Positions 35,601 to 48,463 of a DNA stretch of 64,000 bases are shown piece after piece (the first letter of the stretch is position 1; the number at the start of each line of letters is the position of its first letter). Position numbers and translations under genes: made by a program. The notes beneath the pieces were generated by a model. It saw only the letters and a program-made list of their open reading frames with translations, ran no database searches and was not told the origin of the DNA. Origin of the DNA: Rhodamnia argentea. Lineage: Eukaryota; Streptophyta; Magnoliopsida; Myrtales; Myrtaceae. Where the stretch lies: NCBI RefSeq assembly GCF_020921035.1, contig NC_063155.1, positions 28,389,294 through 28,453,293 of the forward strand. Reading direction: 5' to 3'.

Positions 35601-36042
35601 ATCCAAACTTATATGTCCAAGCGGGCCTGTCTTAGCCTTAGTCTGAGTAAGAAAGCCACATCAAGTTCCACCCCTACCTCTGATAGCCTAACTATCTTCT
35701 TTTCTTTGCTTACTTCGCTCGTTATATCGACGGCAAGACAATTTTGACTCATGACGATAATCGCCTTGAATAAGTTTAGCGTTTAGCACAGGAAAGGAAA
35801 TTATTCTACCTCAGCTGGATCAGTATCGGTACCTACCGTTGGATCAAAAATACATAGATTCGACACCATTGCAAACCTTAGAAGCCCCTTGAAACGTAGA
35901 GAGAGAGAGAGAGAGGTTATGGTTTGATCAAGCGCTATTACGAAACGTAGTTAATTACCTGGTAGTACGAGTTCTTCTGATAGCTGAAACTTCCACTTCC
36001 CCCGTTCGTTGGAAGTGATGAATAAGGCACCAACGTTGCCAT
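32679..36042 (-). CDS. SABATH family carboxyl methyltransferase, cluster gene 3
   Basis: Exons 36042-35959, 33827-33168 and 33020-32679, phase 0 throughout, give 361 residues. Exon 1 encodes MATLVPYSSLPTNGGSGS and ends FSYQKNSYYQ. Exon 2 carries DLGCAVGPNT, FFNDLPENDFNTLF and SLHWLSRVP with His153-Trp154; exon 3 begins GVITEEQVDTFNLPIYAAS. Its first intron is about 2.1 kb against about 190-275 bp in the two sister genes, so it has expanded; it holds a (GA)n tract near 35571-35596. Coding GC is visibly higher than in gene 1. The distant 84-bp first exon is easily missed by gene finders. It looks intact. The substrate is unknown. Confidence 0.93.
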
Positions 36043-36077
<35 letters not shown>

Positions 36078-36138
36078 TGTGTGCGCTTTTGTTCGAGAGG
36101 GAATAGCTCGAGGGTCGATTGGGAGGCCTCTTTTATAG
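36040..36138 (-). promoter_or_regulatory. Promoter/leader of SABATH gene 3: TATA box and GA leader
   Basis: CTATAAAAG on the minus strand (36138-36130) lies about 90 bp before the ATG. A 29-bp GA run (36047-36075 as TC on plus) ends five bases from the start codon. Spacing and content match the other two cluster genes. Confidence 0.65.
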
Positions 36139-39100
36139 AAGACGGAAAAAAAAAAGCATGCACACGCATGGCGCCCCACTTTGATTCTTACTCTTTCTTT
36201 ATTGATTGCCGCTTTACATGTAGGTAAAATAAGAGATTCAGAAAAATAAGTTTGGACCGTCCAAGAGCGAGTTGGTTTTTTTCTTTTTTTTTCTTTTGAC
36301 GAAAGTAGGATTAATCAGTACTCTACCATTTGAGCAACGATATCTACTAATATCTAATTTAGACTTCAGGTGCGCCTCACATTTTTTCGAATTTGGCGAC
36401 TATTGGCCTCTTTCTTTAAACTTGACCAAAAAAAAAAAAAAAACAAGATGGGCCTTGTTGTCGATGACATGTCCCCATCTAGAGTAAGATTTAGCGTCGC
36501 CATTATTCATCTATTTGAAAAATTTTCGAGCGCGATAAATTTTCTGTGGGTAATATTCTGGTTGAAAATTTCATGTATTAATTCGAAAAGAAAAATAACA
36601 GTAAAGATAATTCATTGTCAGTATTAAAACTGCGGTAATCTCCTTGGAAAACATTACAGACAGCCTTGTTGGGTGCGTCCATGGCTTCCAAATCGAAGAT
36701 GTTTTGTTTTGTTATAGCATAGGAGAGGTGCAGAGCACACTCTGCATTATTCACGAGTTGCTGTCGTAGTTTGCTTTATTTTATTGGCAGAAAATCGATG
36801 TCATTGTCATTTTTTCCAGAAAATCTATCTTTCTCTTGATTTGACGAAAGCGGCCATCGGCTAGTTTAAGTTCAGGCCCACACTAATCAGCTTTGTCACG
36901 AGATGATAATAACCATCGAAACTTTTATTAGTTTAGTTTTCATCTCAATGACGTGCATTCCATCTCCACTGATCTTTGTTCTAGGGATACAAGGTTCAGT
37001 ATACGAGTAATTCCTGTTTTTCCAGCAGAACAAGAGCAAGAGATTATGTAATTTTTTTTTTTTTTGGGTCGAATGAGATTTTGTACTTCACTTAATGAGA
37101 CTAAGACAGCTTTGACCAACTTTGTTTCCAAAAGCAAAATTAATGGTTCGTGGATTGTTCTTGGATTCCCTTATTTACAGCATACTTTCTTTGTTTCAAA
37201 AACAAAAGGAGAAAAGCTTTATTTCCAATCATGATATATAGTACAGTTTCTTTAAAATAGTGTATTCCCCCTAAAAAGATGCATATTTTGCTTCCTGGTT
37301 GCCCTACCAAAAAGTCATGATACCTGTGACTCTAGCCATCTTCACCTATTTGTCGCCCTCGCTATTATCTTCGACATAAACGAGTATGGCCTTATACTCT
37401 ATCCATGCAAATTCTACTTTAAGAAATTAATTAATTTTTAATTGATCATGGGCTCTTTTACCATTGAAAATCAATAGAGTTACCTCATGGGGAATTAGCC
37501 GTGTTTTGAAATGAGTCCTTTCGTCATTAAGACAAAATTAATAAGTTGATTGGCTTGCTGACACAATTTTTTGCCATTATTAAGAGGATGGAAAGCAACT
37601 CCTCAGAAAAGGGGCATTATTTATCAAGGAAAACACGAAAACGGTAGAACCAAATTATAACCAGAAAAAAAAAAAAAAAAGGTCTAGAGCGAGGGCGAGG
37701 TTTTCATGATAAAAATTGACCAATGGGGCCGCCATGAGGGGAAAAATATAAATAAGCTAGTTCAAAGGATGAAACTTTTCCTCACATTTATAAACCGACC
37801 ACCAACTCCTTTCACAACCTATGTGCAATAATCTAAAAGATCTCAAGGCACAATAAATTATGTTGTAAACCATTGTAGACTAATTATTTCATCGCAAATT
37901 AATACAGAGTGTGATACTACACATCCGGAGATCATATATACCATTTTACAGAGTGTCGAATTTAAATGTAAACATTCTTGTTTAGACCTAGTCTGTCTTA
38001 AACTGAATAATCCGAGTCATGAGATTTGGTTAATCCAACGTGAAGTTCGTGTCTCGTATGGATCGTATCACTCGGTCTACGGGAGAATCATAGTAGGCAA
38101 AACTTTTTACCTTCTAAATTATGCCTACCAGTTTTTAAAAAACTATGCCTAACAAGTATTAAGTTTTTCTAGGAACATGCGAGTTGTTTGGGTGCCTTGG
38201 GACCAAGAGTAGCCACTTTTGGTCTCTTGTAATTCTTTTAGTTAAAAAGGAATTATCTAATGCCAGTTTTATGAATATAGAAATATAGGTGCTACGAAAA
38301 TTTTGGAGGCATGGGAAATTGGAATTTCGTGTCCTATAGAATATTTTTGCTTTGGAGTTTTCCTTGGTACAAGTTTTTTTCGATGCAAACCGTTCGCAAA
38401 GATTGCAATGCAAACAAGCAAAACTTTATTCTCATCGACATATAAATGGATAAGGCGCACGAGGCACGACAAAGGTTCATTTTTTTTCACACTAACATAA
38501 GGAAACAATCTCATTTTGGACCCTATCAAAGCTTTGATTCGCTTCGTTATTAGTTCATAAAAATCGGTAGGGTGTTTCATAATCGGATATTCATCAATTA
38601 AAAAACATGAATTTTTTTTTTGGTTGTAAAAAGAAAGTAAAAGATGCGAAGATAATGTAGTCTCCTAGACGTGTCTTCCTACCAAACAAAAACAAACCAA
38701 ACGGAAAAGTAGTTCTAAAAATCACGATTTTTAACAAAATTAATTGGCAGTATGTACATAGGGTTCTATAGCCAAAACCATTTGTTATTGCTAACCTAGG
38801 TGAAAAGAGGGGGACCAAGGGCAATAACCACCTTATTAAAGACAAATACAAGATTAACTGCTTCAAATTTTAATTAATCTGAATCAAAGCTGGCAAGCTC
38901 TACTAGAGCCTCGGCCTAGGGCTCTAAGATTCTCGCCTAGCATGAATAATTGATCACCATGTAGCCCCAAGCTAATTCGCGGTGATTTTGTTTTGTTTTG
39001 TTTCAGTTCGTTGGTTGATTTGTCGAGTCAAAGAGTCCTAGTATTATTTGCAAAAAAAAAAAAAAATGAAAAGAAGTAGCGTATCTGTCTTCGACGAAAA

Positions 39101-39174
39101 ACGTTCCTTAAAATAAAAAAGGGCTTTGATTTGACTAATCGATATATCGTGTAAGAAGATACAAATTGCGAGAT

Positions 39175-39865
39175 AAGTGTTGAAAAAGAAGTTCCAAACA
39201 TATTGTATTAATATCACTTCAGTCTTAAATCTTTTAATTATGTCAATTTCATCTTAAATCTCTTGTATTTGTATCAATTGAGTCCATCTAACTAATTTTA
39301 ATCCGAAATCACCGATGTGGACACCGGTCGTCCTATGTAGACACTTTTTTTGCATTTTTTTTATAATATTTTTCTTTTTCTTTTTCTTTTCTTTACTCTT
39401 TTTTTTTATTATTGAAAGTCGGCGAAGGTTCCTGGCGACCCTCGCCATCATTGGGCAAGGGTGTCGCGGCCCTCATTGGTGACGGCGAGGACCGTGAGCT
39501 TTGACGAAATCTAGACCGGGCAAGGGCACCGCAGCCCTAGCGTGGTCCGGGCAAAGGCTACGACGCCCTCGCCTGAGGCCGGGCGAGGCCGAGAAGCCCG
39601 GATTCAGCAAGGGTGTGCGTCCCTCGCCCAATACCGATGACCCTCGTGGCCCTCAATAAAAAGAAAAGAAAAATAAAAAATAAAAATAATATATTTAAAA
39701 AATCAAAGTTAGCTCCAGTCATTCCATATAGGATGGTCGATATCCACGTCAACGATTTTCGACCAAAATTGGTAAGATGGACTCAATTTATATAAATACA
39801 ACTAAATTGGTATCAACGCAATAGGTTTAGAAATTTTTTTGACCCTTTTCCCTACAAATTGCCTT
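39175..39865. mobile_element. TIR element, family D, with GC-rich insert
   Basis: The left arm (TTGTATTAATATCACTTCAG ... GATGTGGACACCGGTCGTCC) is mirrored by the right arm (GGATGGTCGATATCCACGTC ... AACGCAATAGGTTTAGAAAT). Between them lies a GC-rich segment at 39420-39650 with many CCCTCGCC/GGCGAGG motifs and no long conserved frame. Confidence 0.55.
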
Positions 39866-40679
39866 TCTATATTTGATTCATCTTCGTGAATCACGTAAGG
39901 TTGTAAATACGCCGAGATCGATTTTGACCTCATTACATAAGCACCTCTATATTTTCTAGAGATTGAAAGCAATTTTAGAAAGTTATCTCGAGGTCAAAAG
40001 TACTGCTATTTTTAAAAGTTATATCATGCACTCGCCTTCGTTCCTAATATTTCTATCAACAGTCATAGGTTCTTGCATGTATTATGCATGGTTTTGAACA
40101 AAAATTAGGGCATGTGTGGTGAAGAGATTTTAGGACAACCCAACTCACACTCTAGGTTTTTGCACAAAAGCCAAAAAAAAAATCCATTACAAGTTTCCAA
40201 AATGAATTTTAGTCGTTCATTGCTAAACTATGAGTAAAATCAACATTTGAAAATAGCTTAGACGATTAACAAGGCGATTTCTTGAATCTCTCAAACTATC
40301 TAAAATTGCATTCGAATATTCTTGGTTGTGCAACGACTTAAAATTTCAATTTTTTTTTTTTTTGAGAATAGAGAGAACTTTAAACTTAATATCGTTTCTT
40401 TAATTACTTATGCAAATCCCTTTTTTTATCTCTATTTTTCTTTGCATGCACGCGGGCTCCTCTCTTGCTTTGCTAATCCATAGAAAGATATCGTCAAACT
40501 TTACCAAGGGTCCATCAGAGAAGCCGGGCCAAACTACTAATTTTCGCACGTTGTTTCTTTTACTAGGCCCTTCGATTGGGCCAGAAATAGAAATCCCATA
40601 AAGGTAACTGGCTAATATAACATCTCTATTGAAATTTTTCTCTTGAAATAGGAATACAATGCTATTTTAAGGGATTTTT

Positions 40680-41035
40680 AAACTTTTACTCAGTGTGTAA
40701 TATCGTCCTTGAACTTTCAAATTATTTAATATATTCCCTGAACTTTATCTCATTGCGCAATGTCACTCCTGAACTTTTAATTCATTCAATGTGGTCCCTA
40801 AACTTTTAGTAAATGTTCAATCTAGTCCCTGTATTGTATAAAATTTTTAAATATTATCCTTGTATTAATTCAAGTTCAGGTACAGTATCGAACATTTTCA
40901 TATAGTCCAAAGATTAAATTAAATATGTTTCAAAAATTTAAGGACTGCATTGAATAAATTAAAAGTTCATGGACGACTGTGCACTTTGAGTCAAAGTTCA
41001 AAGATCATTTGTGTCATGTTTTTCTTATTTAACTG
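40680..41035. mobile_element. Inverted-repeat element, family F
   Basis: The left half repeats GAACTTT(A/T)... and GTCC(C/T)TGAAC motifs about every 40 bp. The right half has the inverted forms (AAAGTTCA, AAGTTCATGGAC) and ends in CATTTGTGTCATG, the counterpart of the ATGACACAAACGATTC text at 30432. It is non-coding. Confidence 0.45.
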
Positions 41036-41337
41036 CTTATTTATATTTACGAAACCCACCATGCCAAATATAAGCATTGTTTTTCCTCAAATCAATTAAT
41101 CAAATCTCTAAACTTGCGTAAAACCTTTCCAATTAAGCGTCTCCTACTTCAAATTGGATGATTAATTAGAGCTTGTGTGTCAATAGTCGTCGACGAGAGT
41201 CTGTGAAAAACGACGGCTGCCGCTGTTACCCATCAACGACTGCCTTGGAGTAACTACGCAAAGATGTAAACAATGCTAGATTCTTATCGCTCCAACTTAC
41301 TTGCCAACTCTTACTTACGTACTAGCTCTAATTAACT

Positions 41338-41812
41338 CGGGCTTCATTTATTTCACGAAAAATGAATTGTTTGAATTTTTCTAAAAATGTTCTTTTGCAT
41401 CGCTTACAAAAATGAATAAATAAATTATTTTTCAATTGTCAACAAAAATGTTTAGATAGATAAATTGTTGTCGATAAGGAAACATCTTCCATTGACTAAT
41501 TATTTCAATTGATACAAACGATTATTTTAAAATTTTCCAAATCAATTATGTTGTGCGAAACAAAAGAGTTGCAAAAAAATTAATGATGTGAAAAATATTT
41601 TTATAAAAATTAATCGTCTATATCGATTACAAAAATAAGTGAACGAAATCTTTTTTTATTTCAATGTCCACGAAAATATTTAATCATAAATTATTGACGA
41701 AAAAGAGATGTTTTACATTGATTAATTATTTCAAGCAATGTAAATGATCATTTTTCGGAAAATAATTTTTTAATTATATTTTTTGGCGAAAGCAAACGGA
41801 GCCTTTAACGAT
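41338..41812. mobile_element. Family A MITE-like elements, probably two joined copies
   Basis: Starts GGGCTTCATTTATTTCACGA and ends TTTGGCGAAAGCAAACGGAGCC, inverted relative to each other. A second set of internal arms near 41560-41600 suggests tandem or nested copies. Confidence 0.45.
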
Positions 41813-42529
41813 AATTATAAAGACCTTTTTCAGCTTCACCCTCAGATATCAAATATCTTCCCGTCATTTCAAAACACATGCTTCTCTTCTTCATGGACAC
41901 CTGTTACTCCATGTCGTCAACCTCGATTTGAGCTTTGAGTCAGAGCGACTATTTGCCACAAATTTGAGGTCGGCCACGATCGCGAGGGCATCCGCACCCA
42001 CGGCCAAGGAGTCGCAAAGCTGTGTCTCATATTTGAGTTCTGCAACAGAGCTCGGTCAAATTAAGGTCGTCTGACCTCAAGCCAGGCCCGCCACCGTTGC
42101 CAGCCTCGAATATGAGGTGCACCATGGCCGTGACAGCGGCACACGGTCAAGTGATCGATACACGTTGATGGGCGTGTCGAACCCGTCTACCATGAGGAAG
42201 AGAGGAGCGGGTGGATAGGTTCTTTAGAGTGCGGTGACGACGATTTGATCAACTACGTTACATAATGCAAGGTCGAGTATAAAAATGTTCCTAATACTTC
42301 TCAAGCACAAGCACAGAAATCCAAGGCAAGAGGACCGACTGCATTCGCTGAAGATTATCATCAATTCAAGCACTGGAAGTGTGGATCAAGCTCGCGCAAA
42401 GCCACCCATATTTACATCTAATGCTAAACCGAAACCCGGGCCAAAACCGGGATGTTAAAAGCAGTAAACAGAAGGTGCAAACTAGTTTTACGGTTGCAAA
42501 CGAATGAATGCTCTTCTCGATGAACACCC

Positions 42530-45500
42530 TTACACAGACTCCGAGAGCTCCGAAACGGAAGCCAGACCCTGCATCAGCCTGACGATCTCCGCTGTATCGT
42601 CCAGATAGTACTTGGCCTTGCTCGGCTGACGGCAAACGGTACACGCAAACACCTCCGCGTCGGGAGCGATGGTCGAATTGGCCACGGAACTAGTAATCAC
42701 CTCGAACATGTCCTCGTCGGATCTGTCGTCGCCGATGCACAGGACGAAATCCGGCGTCATTCCCCTCTCTTGCATGGCAGACAACAATCGCTTGGCGACA
42801 ATTCCCTTGCTCACTCCCTGCACCATTCAGAATTTCACTTAAGGCATTATCGGCATTACGAGGCTTCTCTGAATCTTTCTTTGCTTCTCTAAGAGTAGCG
42901 TTAATAGTGAAAATTACTGGGAATTTCAAAGGCCTGTAACTGAAGGGATTAAACAAACCCCCCACCACAAAACAACAAGACAAAGCAAAACAAAAAGAAG
43001 GCGTTCAGTTCCTTAGAGAATTATTCCTATACAATTTCCATTTGCTTATGGAAACACTCCTTTTACATCAGTGGGAGAGTGGCCAGACTCAATTGAACAT
43101 ATAAAGATGTACTAACCTCTCTTTTCTACAGAGAAAATTGGGTGAAGTTACTATGCCATAGTCGGCACCCGAGTACTTTCATAGGATAGAGCACATGACA
43201 AAGCCAAGGCTAATCTAAGTAAACACCATAACCCCAACTCCGATTCACCTTGTTAATGCCATGGACGCAAATATATAGTGGATAAAGGCAGGTCATATTT
43301 ATGCTCCGGCTGGTATATTCAAACTTCGATTTTCTCTGGTTCAGTCAAGTATAGCATAGCGCGGCTTAGGTTTCTAGTAGCACAAAATATAGACAAATTA
43401 CTATTCTATTTCACTCTAGAAGACCTAGGCTTTAGTAGTCGTATGACTCGTATTAGATTTGTGGAATAGAAGAAGACCCTTGACTTGATACTCTATTAGT
43501 AAAGCGTTAGCACCCCTATAGAGTAAGGCGCTCTTTTGGATAGCTGCGAAGCCTTCCAATGTCGGTATGGAGACAGCATAGACAATATGCCCCAAACAAG
43601 TTCTCATACCAATGCTTGCAGCAAATAAATAATGCATGGCTAGACAAGAATGCAACACAGACCTGTGGCTTAACCTCCACCGTGTTTTGCCCACTCTTCA
43701 CAGTCACTGGTTCATTGGCAAGCACACTTTCAAGATGGTCAAGAAGTTCCTTAGCCTGGCACGATCCAAAGTCTGGATCTGCATCTTCATAGGACCAAAC
43801 AAGTGCAGTTTCTTTGTTTTCGATGGTCGAGCCATCGGTTGTCTCGGTGTAGAGGTTCATAACTGGTTCCGCGATCTGTTTCCAGGTACAGTCTGCAACT
43901 GGAACACACGTCTCCCAATCTGCATCTCGGTTCATCCTAAAAAGCACAGAAAAGAACGAGCTAAAAAAAGGCTCACCGGTCTTGAAAAGCGAAGCACATT
44001 AAATACGCATTTTCATATTTTTCACACTGACTTACCTTAAAGGGAAGACAAACTCAAAAGAAAAGTAATGCTCACCTCAAGAAGTAACCGTGCTCAGCAG
44101 CTATCCCTAATCTTCTGCAAGGAGTGAACCACTCAGCTAGCATCTCCCTGGTTCTAGCACTGACAATAAGTACCATGTTGTTCTTATCTCGGCAGAGACT
44201 ATTTACGATCTCAACCGATTTCTGAGTCGGCTTCTTGTCAATGGAACCTTGGGGCATCAAAGTACCATCGTAGTCCAGAAGTATAGCCCTCGTCGTGGTC
44301 CTTTTGTAAGCTGACACTATGTGCTCCATGACAAGCTTCCTGAAATTCAAATCCAGCGCAACTACTCTAAAACTGAGCCCGAACCCAATGCCCCAGCACC
44401 TCCTGCGAGAGTGATCTCGACACGTTCTCTCCAAATCCTGAAGGAAACTGCGGGCCCAGTATCCAACATGATGCGTGCTGACATACTTATAATGCTTTTC
44501 ATGACGGAGCTGCTTCTCCCCTTCCGGCATTTCCAAGGCGCAGTCCATCGCATCAGCCACGGCATCTATATTCCAAGGATTTACCCTAATTGCTCCGCTC
44601 AAGGATGGCGAACACCCTATGAACTCAGAGACGACCAGCATGCTCTTTTTAGGAGTTGAAGGTTTCAAGCCAAAGACCTCGTCCAGTTTCTCGTTTCCTT
44701 GGCGACTGATTATGTACTCATAAGGAATGAGATTCATCCCATCCCTGACAGCTGTTACCAAACAACACTCGGCAACAACATAGTAGGCAATTCTCTCGTA
44801 AAACTTAAGAGGCTGGTCGATCAACACTACTGGCTCATAACCCGGTCTGCCAAAAGTTTCGTTGATACGTTTCACGGTGGAATAAGTTTCTGCTTGCACT
44901 TCCTTCACGTCCTTCCCTTTGCCCCGAGCCGGATTAGCTATCTGCACTAAAACAACTTTACCCTCATACTCTGGGTGTTGAACTAGGAGTTGCTCCATGG
45001 CCAACAGTTTCAAGCTAATTCCTTTAAAAATATCCATGTCATCTACACCGAGCAACATTACCCTACCCTGACCACAGAACTGCTTAATAAGTTCGCCCAC
45101 CTTGGCTTCGGTCTCAGGAAGGCTTAAAACTGACTGCAATTGTCCCATGTGTATCCCAACCGGAAGAATTTTAATACTGACAGTCCGACCATAATAGTCT
45201 AGACCTATATAACCCCTCTTCGATTCATAGGTAAGACCAAGCATCCGACTACAACAAGACAGAAAATGGCGTGCATAGTCGAAAGTGTGGAACCCTATCA
45301 AATCAGAATTCAGGAGAGCCCTCAGAAGCTCCTCCCTGATCGGCAATGTCTTGTAAATCTCCGAAGAGGGAAACGGGCTATGAAGGAAGAACCCAAGCTT
45401 CACTCTATTGAACCTTTTCCTCAAGAAAGTCGGCAACACCATCAAATGGTAATCATGTACCCAAACGAAATCATCCTCCGGATTAATCACTTCCATGATC

Positions 45501-46084
45501 CTATCAGCGAAAATCTTATTGACTGAGACATAAGCCTGCCACAAGGACCGGTTGAACCGACCACCGAGGTCGGGCGACAAAGGCAACATGTAATGGAACA
45601 ATGGCCACAGCTGTTGCTTGCAGAACCCGTGATAGTATCTAGTAAACAAATCAGAGGGCAAAAAAGTCGGGACACATCTAAAAGTTTCAAGTAGTATTTG
45701 AGAGACCTCTTCCTGCTCACTAGGGTGGATATCTTCCTTAAGACAACCAACATAGATAAACTCAGTGTCATTATCACCTAAACCATCTTTCAACAGGAGG
45801 AGCAGAGAGTTCTCATCCCAATTAAAGGTCCAACCTCTATCATTGCTATCCGATTTCCGCTGAGCTCGGATGGGCAGCTGATTGGCCACAATGATAATCC
45901 GGTCCCGTTGGGTCGATGACGAGGACGGGTCGGAGCACGACCCCTCCCACCGGTTGTCGTCGTCGACGTCCGAGATGATGCTCGCAACCGTCATGATGCG
46001 CGGGATCCGGCGGCTCATCCGGCTGAACGACGGAGACTCGCCGGAGGCGAGCTCCAGCAGGTTCGAGTAAGATCTAGACACCAT
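42530..46084 (-). CDS. TPS9: Class II trehalose-6-phosphate synthase/phosphatase-like protein (TPS9-like)
   Basis: Exons 46084-44076, 43936-43663 and 42817-42530 give 856 residues, the usual class II length and the usual three-exon plan. The start MVSRSYSNLLELASG is the class II signature. Residues from about 60 to 560 are the glycosyltransferase-20 (synthase-like) domain, with DDDFVWVHDYHLMVLP and FFLHSPFPSSE. A HAD-type phosphatase-like domain follows, with LLDYDGT at 602-608 and GDDRSDEDMF at about 790-799. Class II proteins usually have little or no synthase activity and are thought to act as regulatory sensors of trehalose 6-phosphate with SnRK1. No break is seen. It is closest to the TPS8-10 group by memory, so the number 9 is tentative. 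Confidence 0.95.
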
Positions 46085-46510
46085 CCCTTACAGATAACCC
46101 CCCAAAAATCTAAACAAGGGCTTCTAAGCAAATATAGACTGGACTTCAAACATACTCACATACAAGAGCAACCCCATCCACTCAAGAAATGAATCTGAAG
46201 CAACCCAGTTAAACTAAAACGAATAAAAAATCCAGAGAAGAAGAGGGCAAGTGGTGAGTACGAAAAAGGAAGCGGAAAGAATACCCGGGTCAAACGCTAG
46301 ATTGGAAAGAGGCAGAACTAGCAGCGAAGCTAGCCAAAGATTTTGACGGAATGAACCAAATTTGGACGATGGACAAACGAGCGAGCGAGGGAGAAAAGCG
46401 AAGGGAATAGATTCAGATCAAAACGGCTAAGGCCGTCACAAATCCACAGAGAGAGAGAGAGAGAGAGAGTGAAGAAGAGAGATGTTATCGGCGATGGAGA
46501 CCTTGGAAGT

Positions 46511-46545
<35 letters not shown>

Positions 46546-46700
46546 AAAAGGGCAAAGCGATGATGCAGAAATCTCGGGAGCTTGCAAGAAAAGACGGAAT
46601 TTTTCTGCTGTGGGCTTGTGAAGTGGCGAGAGACGGAGAGTGACCAGGAACAATTAACGCAGCAACACCACCGCCCCCTCTACAGGAGAGCAAAAATTAA
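46085..46700 (-). promoter_or_regulatory. TPS upstream/leader region with CT microsatellites
   Basis: In the transcript sense there are two CT runs (GA on plus at 46447-46469 and 46514-46540). A pyrimidine-rich stretch ends in an acceptor-like TTTTTTATTCGTTTTAG near 46216, and a possible donor lies near 46283. A leader intron is possible but unproven. A 107-codon upstream frame (46653-46330) is low-complexity and not convincing as a conserved uORF. Confidence 0.4.
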
Positions 46701-46854
46701 AGAGGAAGAACAAGAATGGACGAAGACTGCCGCCCGACCGGAACCAAAAAAAAAAAAATCGGCGAAATGCAAAGTCGAAGAAGAAACGATACAGCTGGAA
46801 GTCACGTTGGCCCTCCGCCAAGTCACCCGCTGTGTGGGACCCGCCCACTGACAA

Positions 46855-47196
46855 ATCCCCCTCTTTTTCTAAATGCGGGAGATCGGAGTGGATAAGAACG
46901 AGGGGGCAACGGAAGGGGAGAGAGAGAGAGAGGGGGGGGCCAAGCGTGGTGGGTTCACGCCACGTGGTGCTGTACGGTTCCTTCTCATTTTCCGAATTTC
47001 ATTCCGCTCTTTTCTTTTCTTTTTTCCTGTTATATTTTTGCATAAGGGTTATTATGTCACTGTGTTCAAAAGTAAGACTTGGATCATCAAGCGATTCTAA
47101 TATCCGTGATTAAACATGGCTTGATTTGAAATAAATGTAATTTCCAACCCTCCTCCGTGGCACACATTATTATTAACACAATCAGGACACTGCAAA

Positions 47197-47229
<33 letters not shown>

Positions 47230-48450
47230 TTGATCTCTAAACTTTCGAAAATATTGATCGCGAATAACATAAAACGCTACGATCCATCTAAAATCGTACG
47301 ACCCGAACTAAGCAGTTGAATGATGCGAACGATTCATTGCCAAAAATGTTTTTCCGTTCTTTCATATAACAAAAAGCGTTTCAAGTACTGCCCCTTGAAA
47401 TATCTACATGCGCATACAATTGTATGTGTACGAGGTTAATTAATTCGCGACTTCGACATGTTAGGTCGATGATGCGGTCCGAAATGCGACATTTCCTTTT
47501 CAGCAGCGCGCTTAAACGGGGGTGGGTTAGGGTAGGGATGTCTTGAAATAATTTTGTAACAGCGATGAAGTGAAGATAAGGGAAAATAGTGTGGAGAGAG
47601 AGAGAAGGGATTATTTAATTAGATGGATAGAGATGAGCACGTTTCCCCTGGGAAGAGATAGAGATAGAGATAGAGAGAGAGGATAAGGTTTGGTTTTCGT
47701 CCAGTGTTGGGCCATAGAGTAGGGTGGGGCTTTTGTGATTGGTTCTTGGGAAGACTCCCTTTTATTTTTATTTTTATTTTTATTTTTATTTTTTGGGGTG
47801 GGGTCGTATGATCCGACGGTGGAATTTCGGGGATCGTTCCCCGCAGCCCCGTGGGATTGTTGCAGTTTTCCCCCGCTGCTTCCTGTGTTTCTTGTCTCTT
47901 CCATCCGACGTCTAGGGCTTCTCCACTGCCCCACCCTCGTTAGATAAGGCGGGAGGATTCACGTCACGTGCGTTGAGCTACGCGTGTAAATTATGTTAAA
48001 AAAAAAAATCTCACATCGAAAAATTGACTAATCGAATTAGAAAAATCTTAAATTAGAGAATTTATGTGGTGGTGTGTAGTGCGGTGCGGTATAAATCAAT
48101 TAATACATTATAATTAGTCCGTAACTCATTGAAGTAAGCTTTTCGGTGAAGGTAGATCCAGTTTGATATATTGACGAGCTCCGAAGGCTATCTCTTGACG
48201 AGCTTTCCAAGTGAAGGCATCAGCTTGCGGCAGTATAAGTCTAGTGCATTTCATATGGTCGAACGTGTTTCCTATGAGCATGCCTCAAAAGATGTATTAA
48301 AAAGTGGATCTTTTGAGGATAATTTAAAATCCATTTATTTTTCGAAAAATATATAATTTAAAATTTTTGAAAATGGTTTACAAAAAAAGGTTAGTATGTT
48401 TTTTCGCTTTACCATTTCTCTCTCATTCCATAAGAAGCTCTTATATGTCC
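46855..48450. other. Intergenic region left of the Pack-MULE candidate
   Basis: Contains an (AAT)n microsatellite (about 47197-47230), a (TTTTTA)n tract (about 47759-47791) and short GA tracts. No gene is recognised. Confidence 0.6.
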
Positions 48451-48463
48451 GAATTACTTTTAT

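Larger units (their letters stand above)
36139..42529. other. Repeat-rich intergenic region between SABATH gene 3 and TPS
   Basis: No gene is recognised. It holds a family D element (39175-39865), a family F element (40680-41035), family A elements (41338-41812) and many A/T homopolymers. A GC-rich, stop-containing patch at about 41930-42250 (CCACGGCCAAGGAGTCG, AGGCCCGCCACCGTTG) stands out from its surroundings. It resembles the GC-rich interiors of the Mutator-like elements elsewhere in the window. Confidence 0.55.

Noticed and set aside
46330-46653. 107-codon upstream frame before the TPS gene
   Set aside because: Its middle is translated CT repeat (Ser-Leu runs). No sign of a conserved peptide uORF, and the leader extent is unknown.
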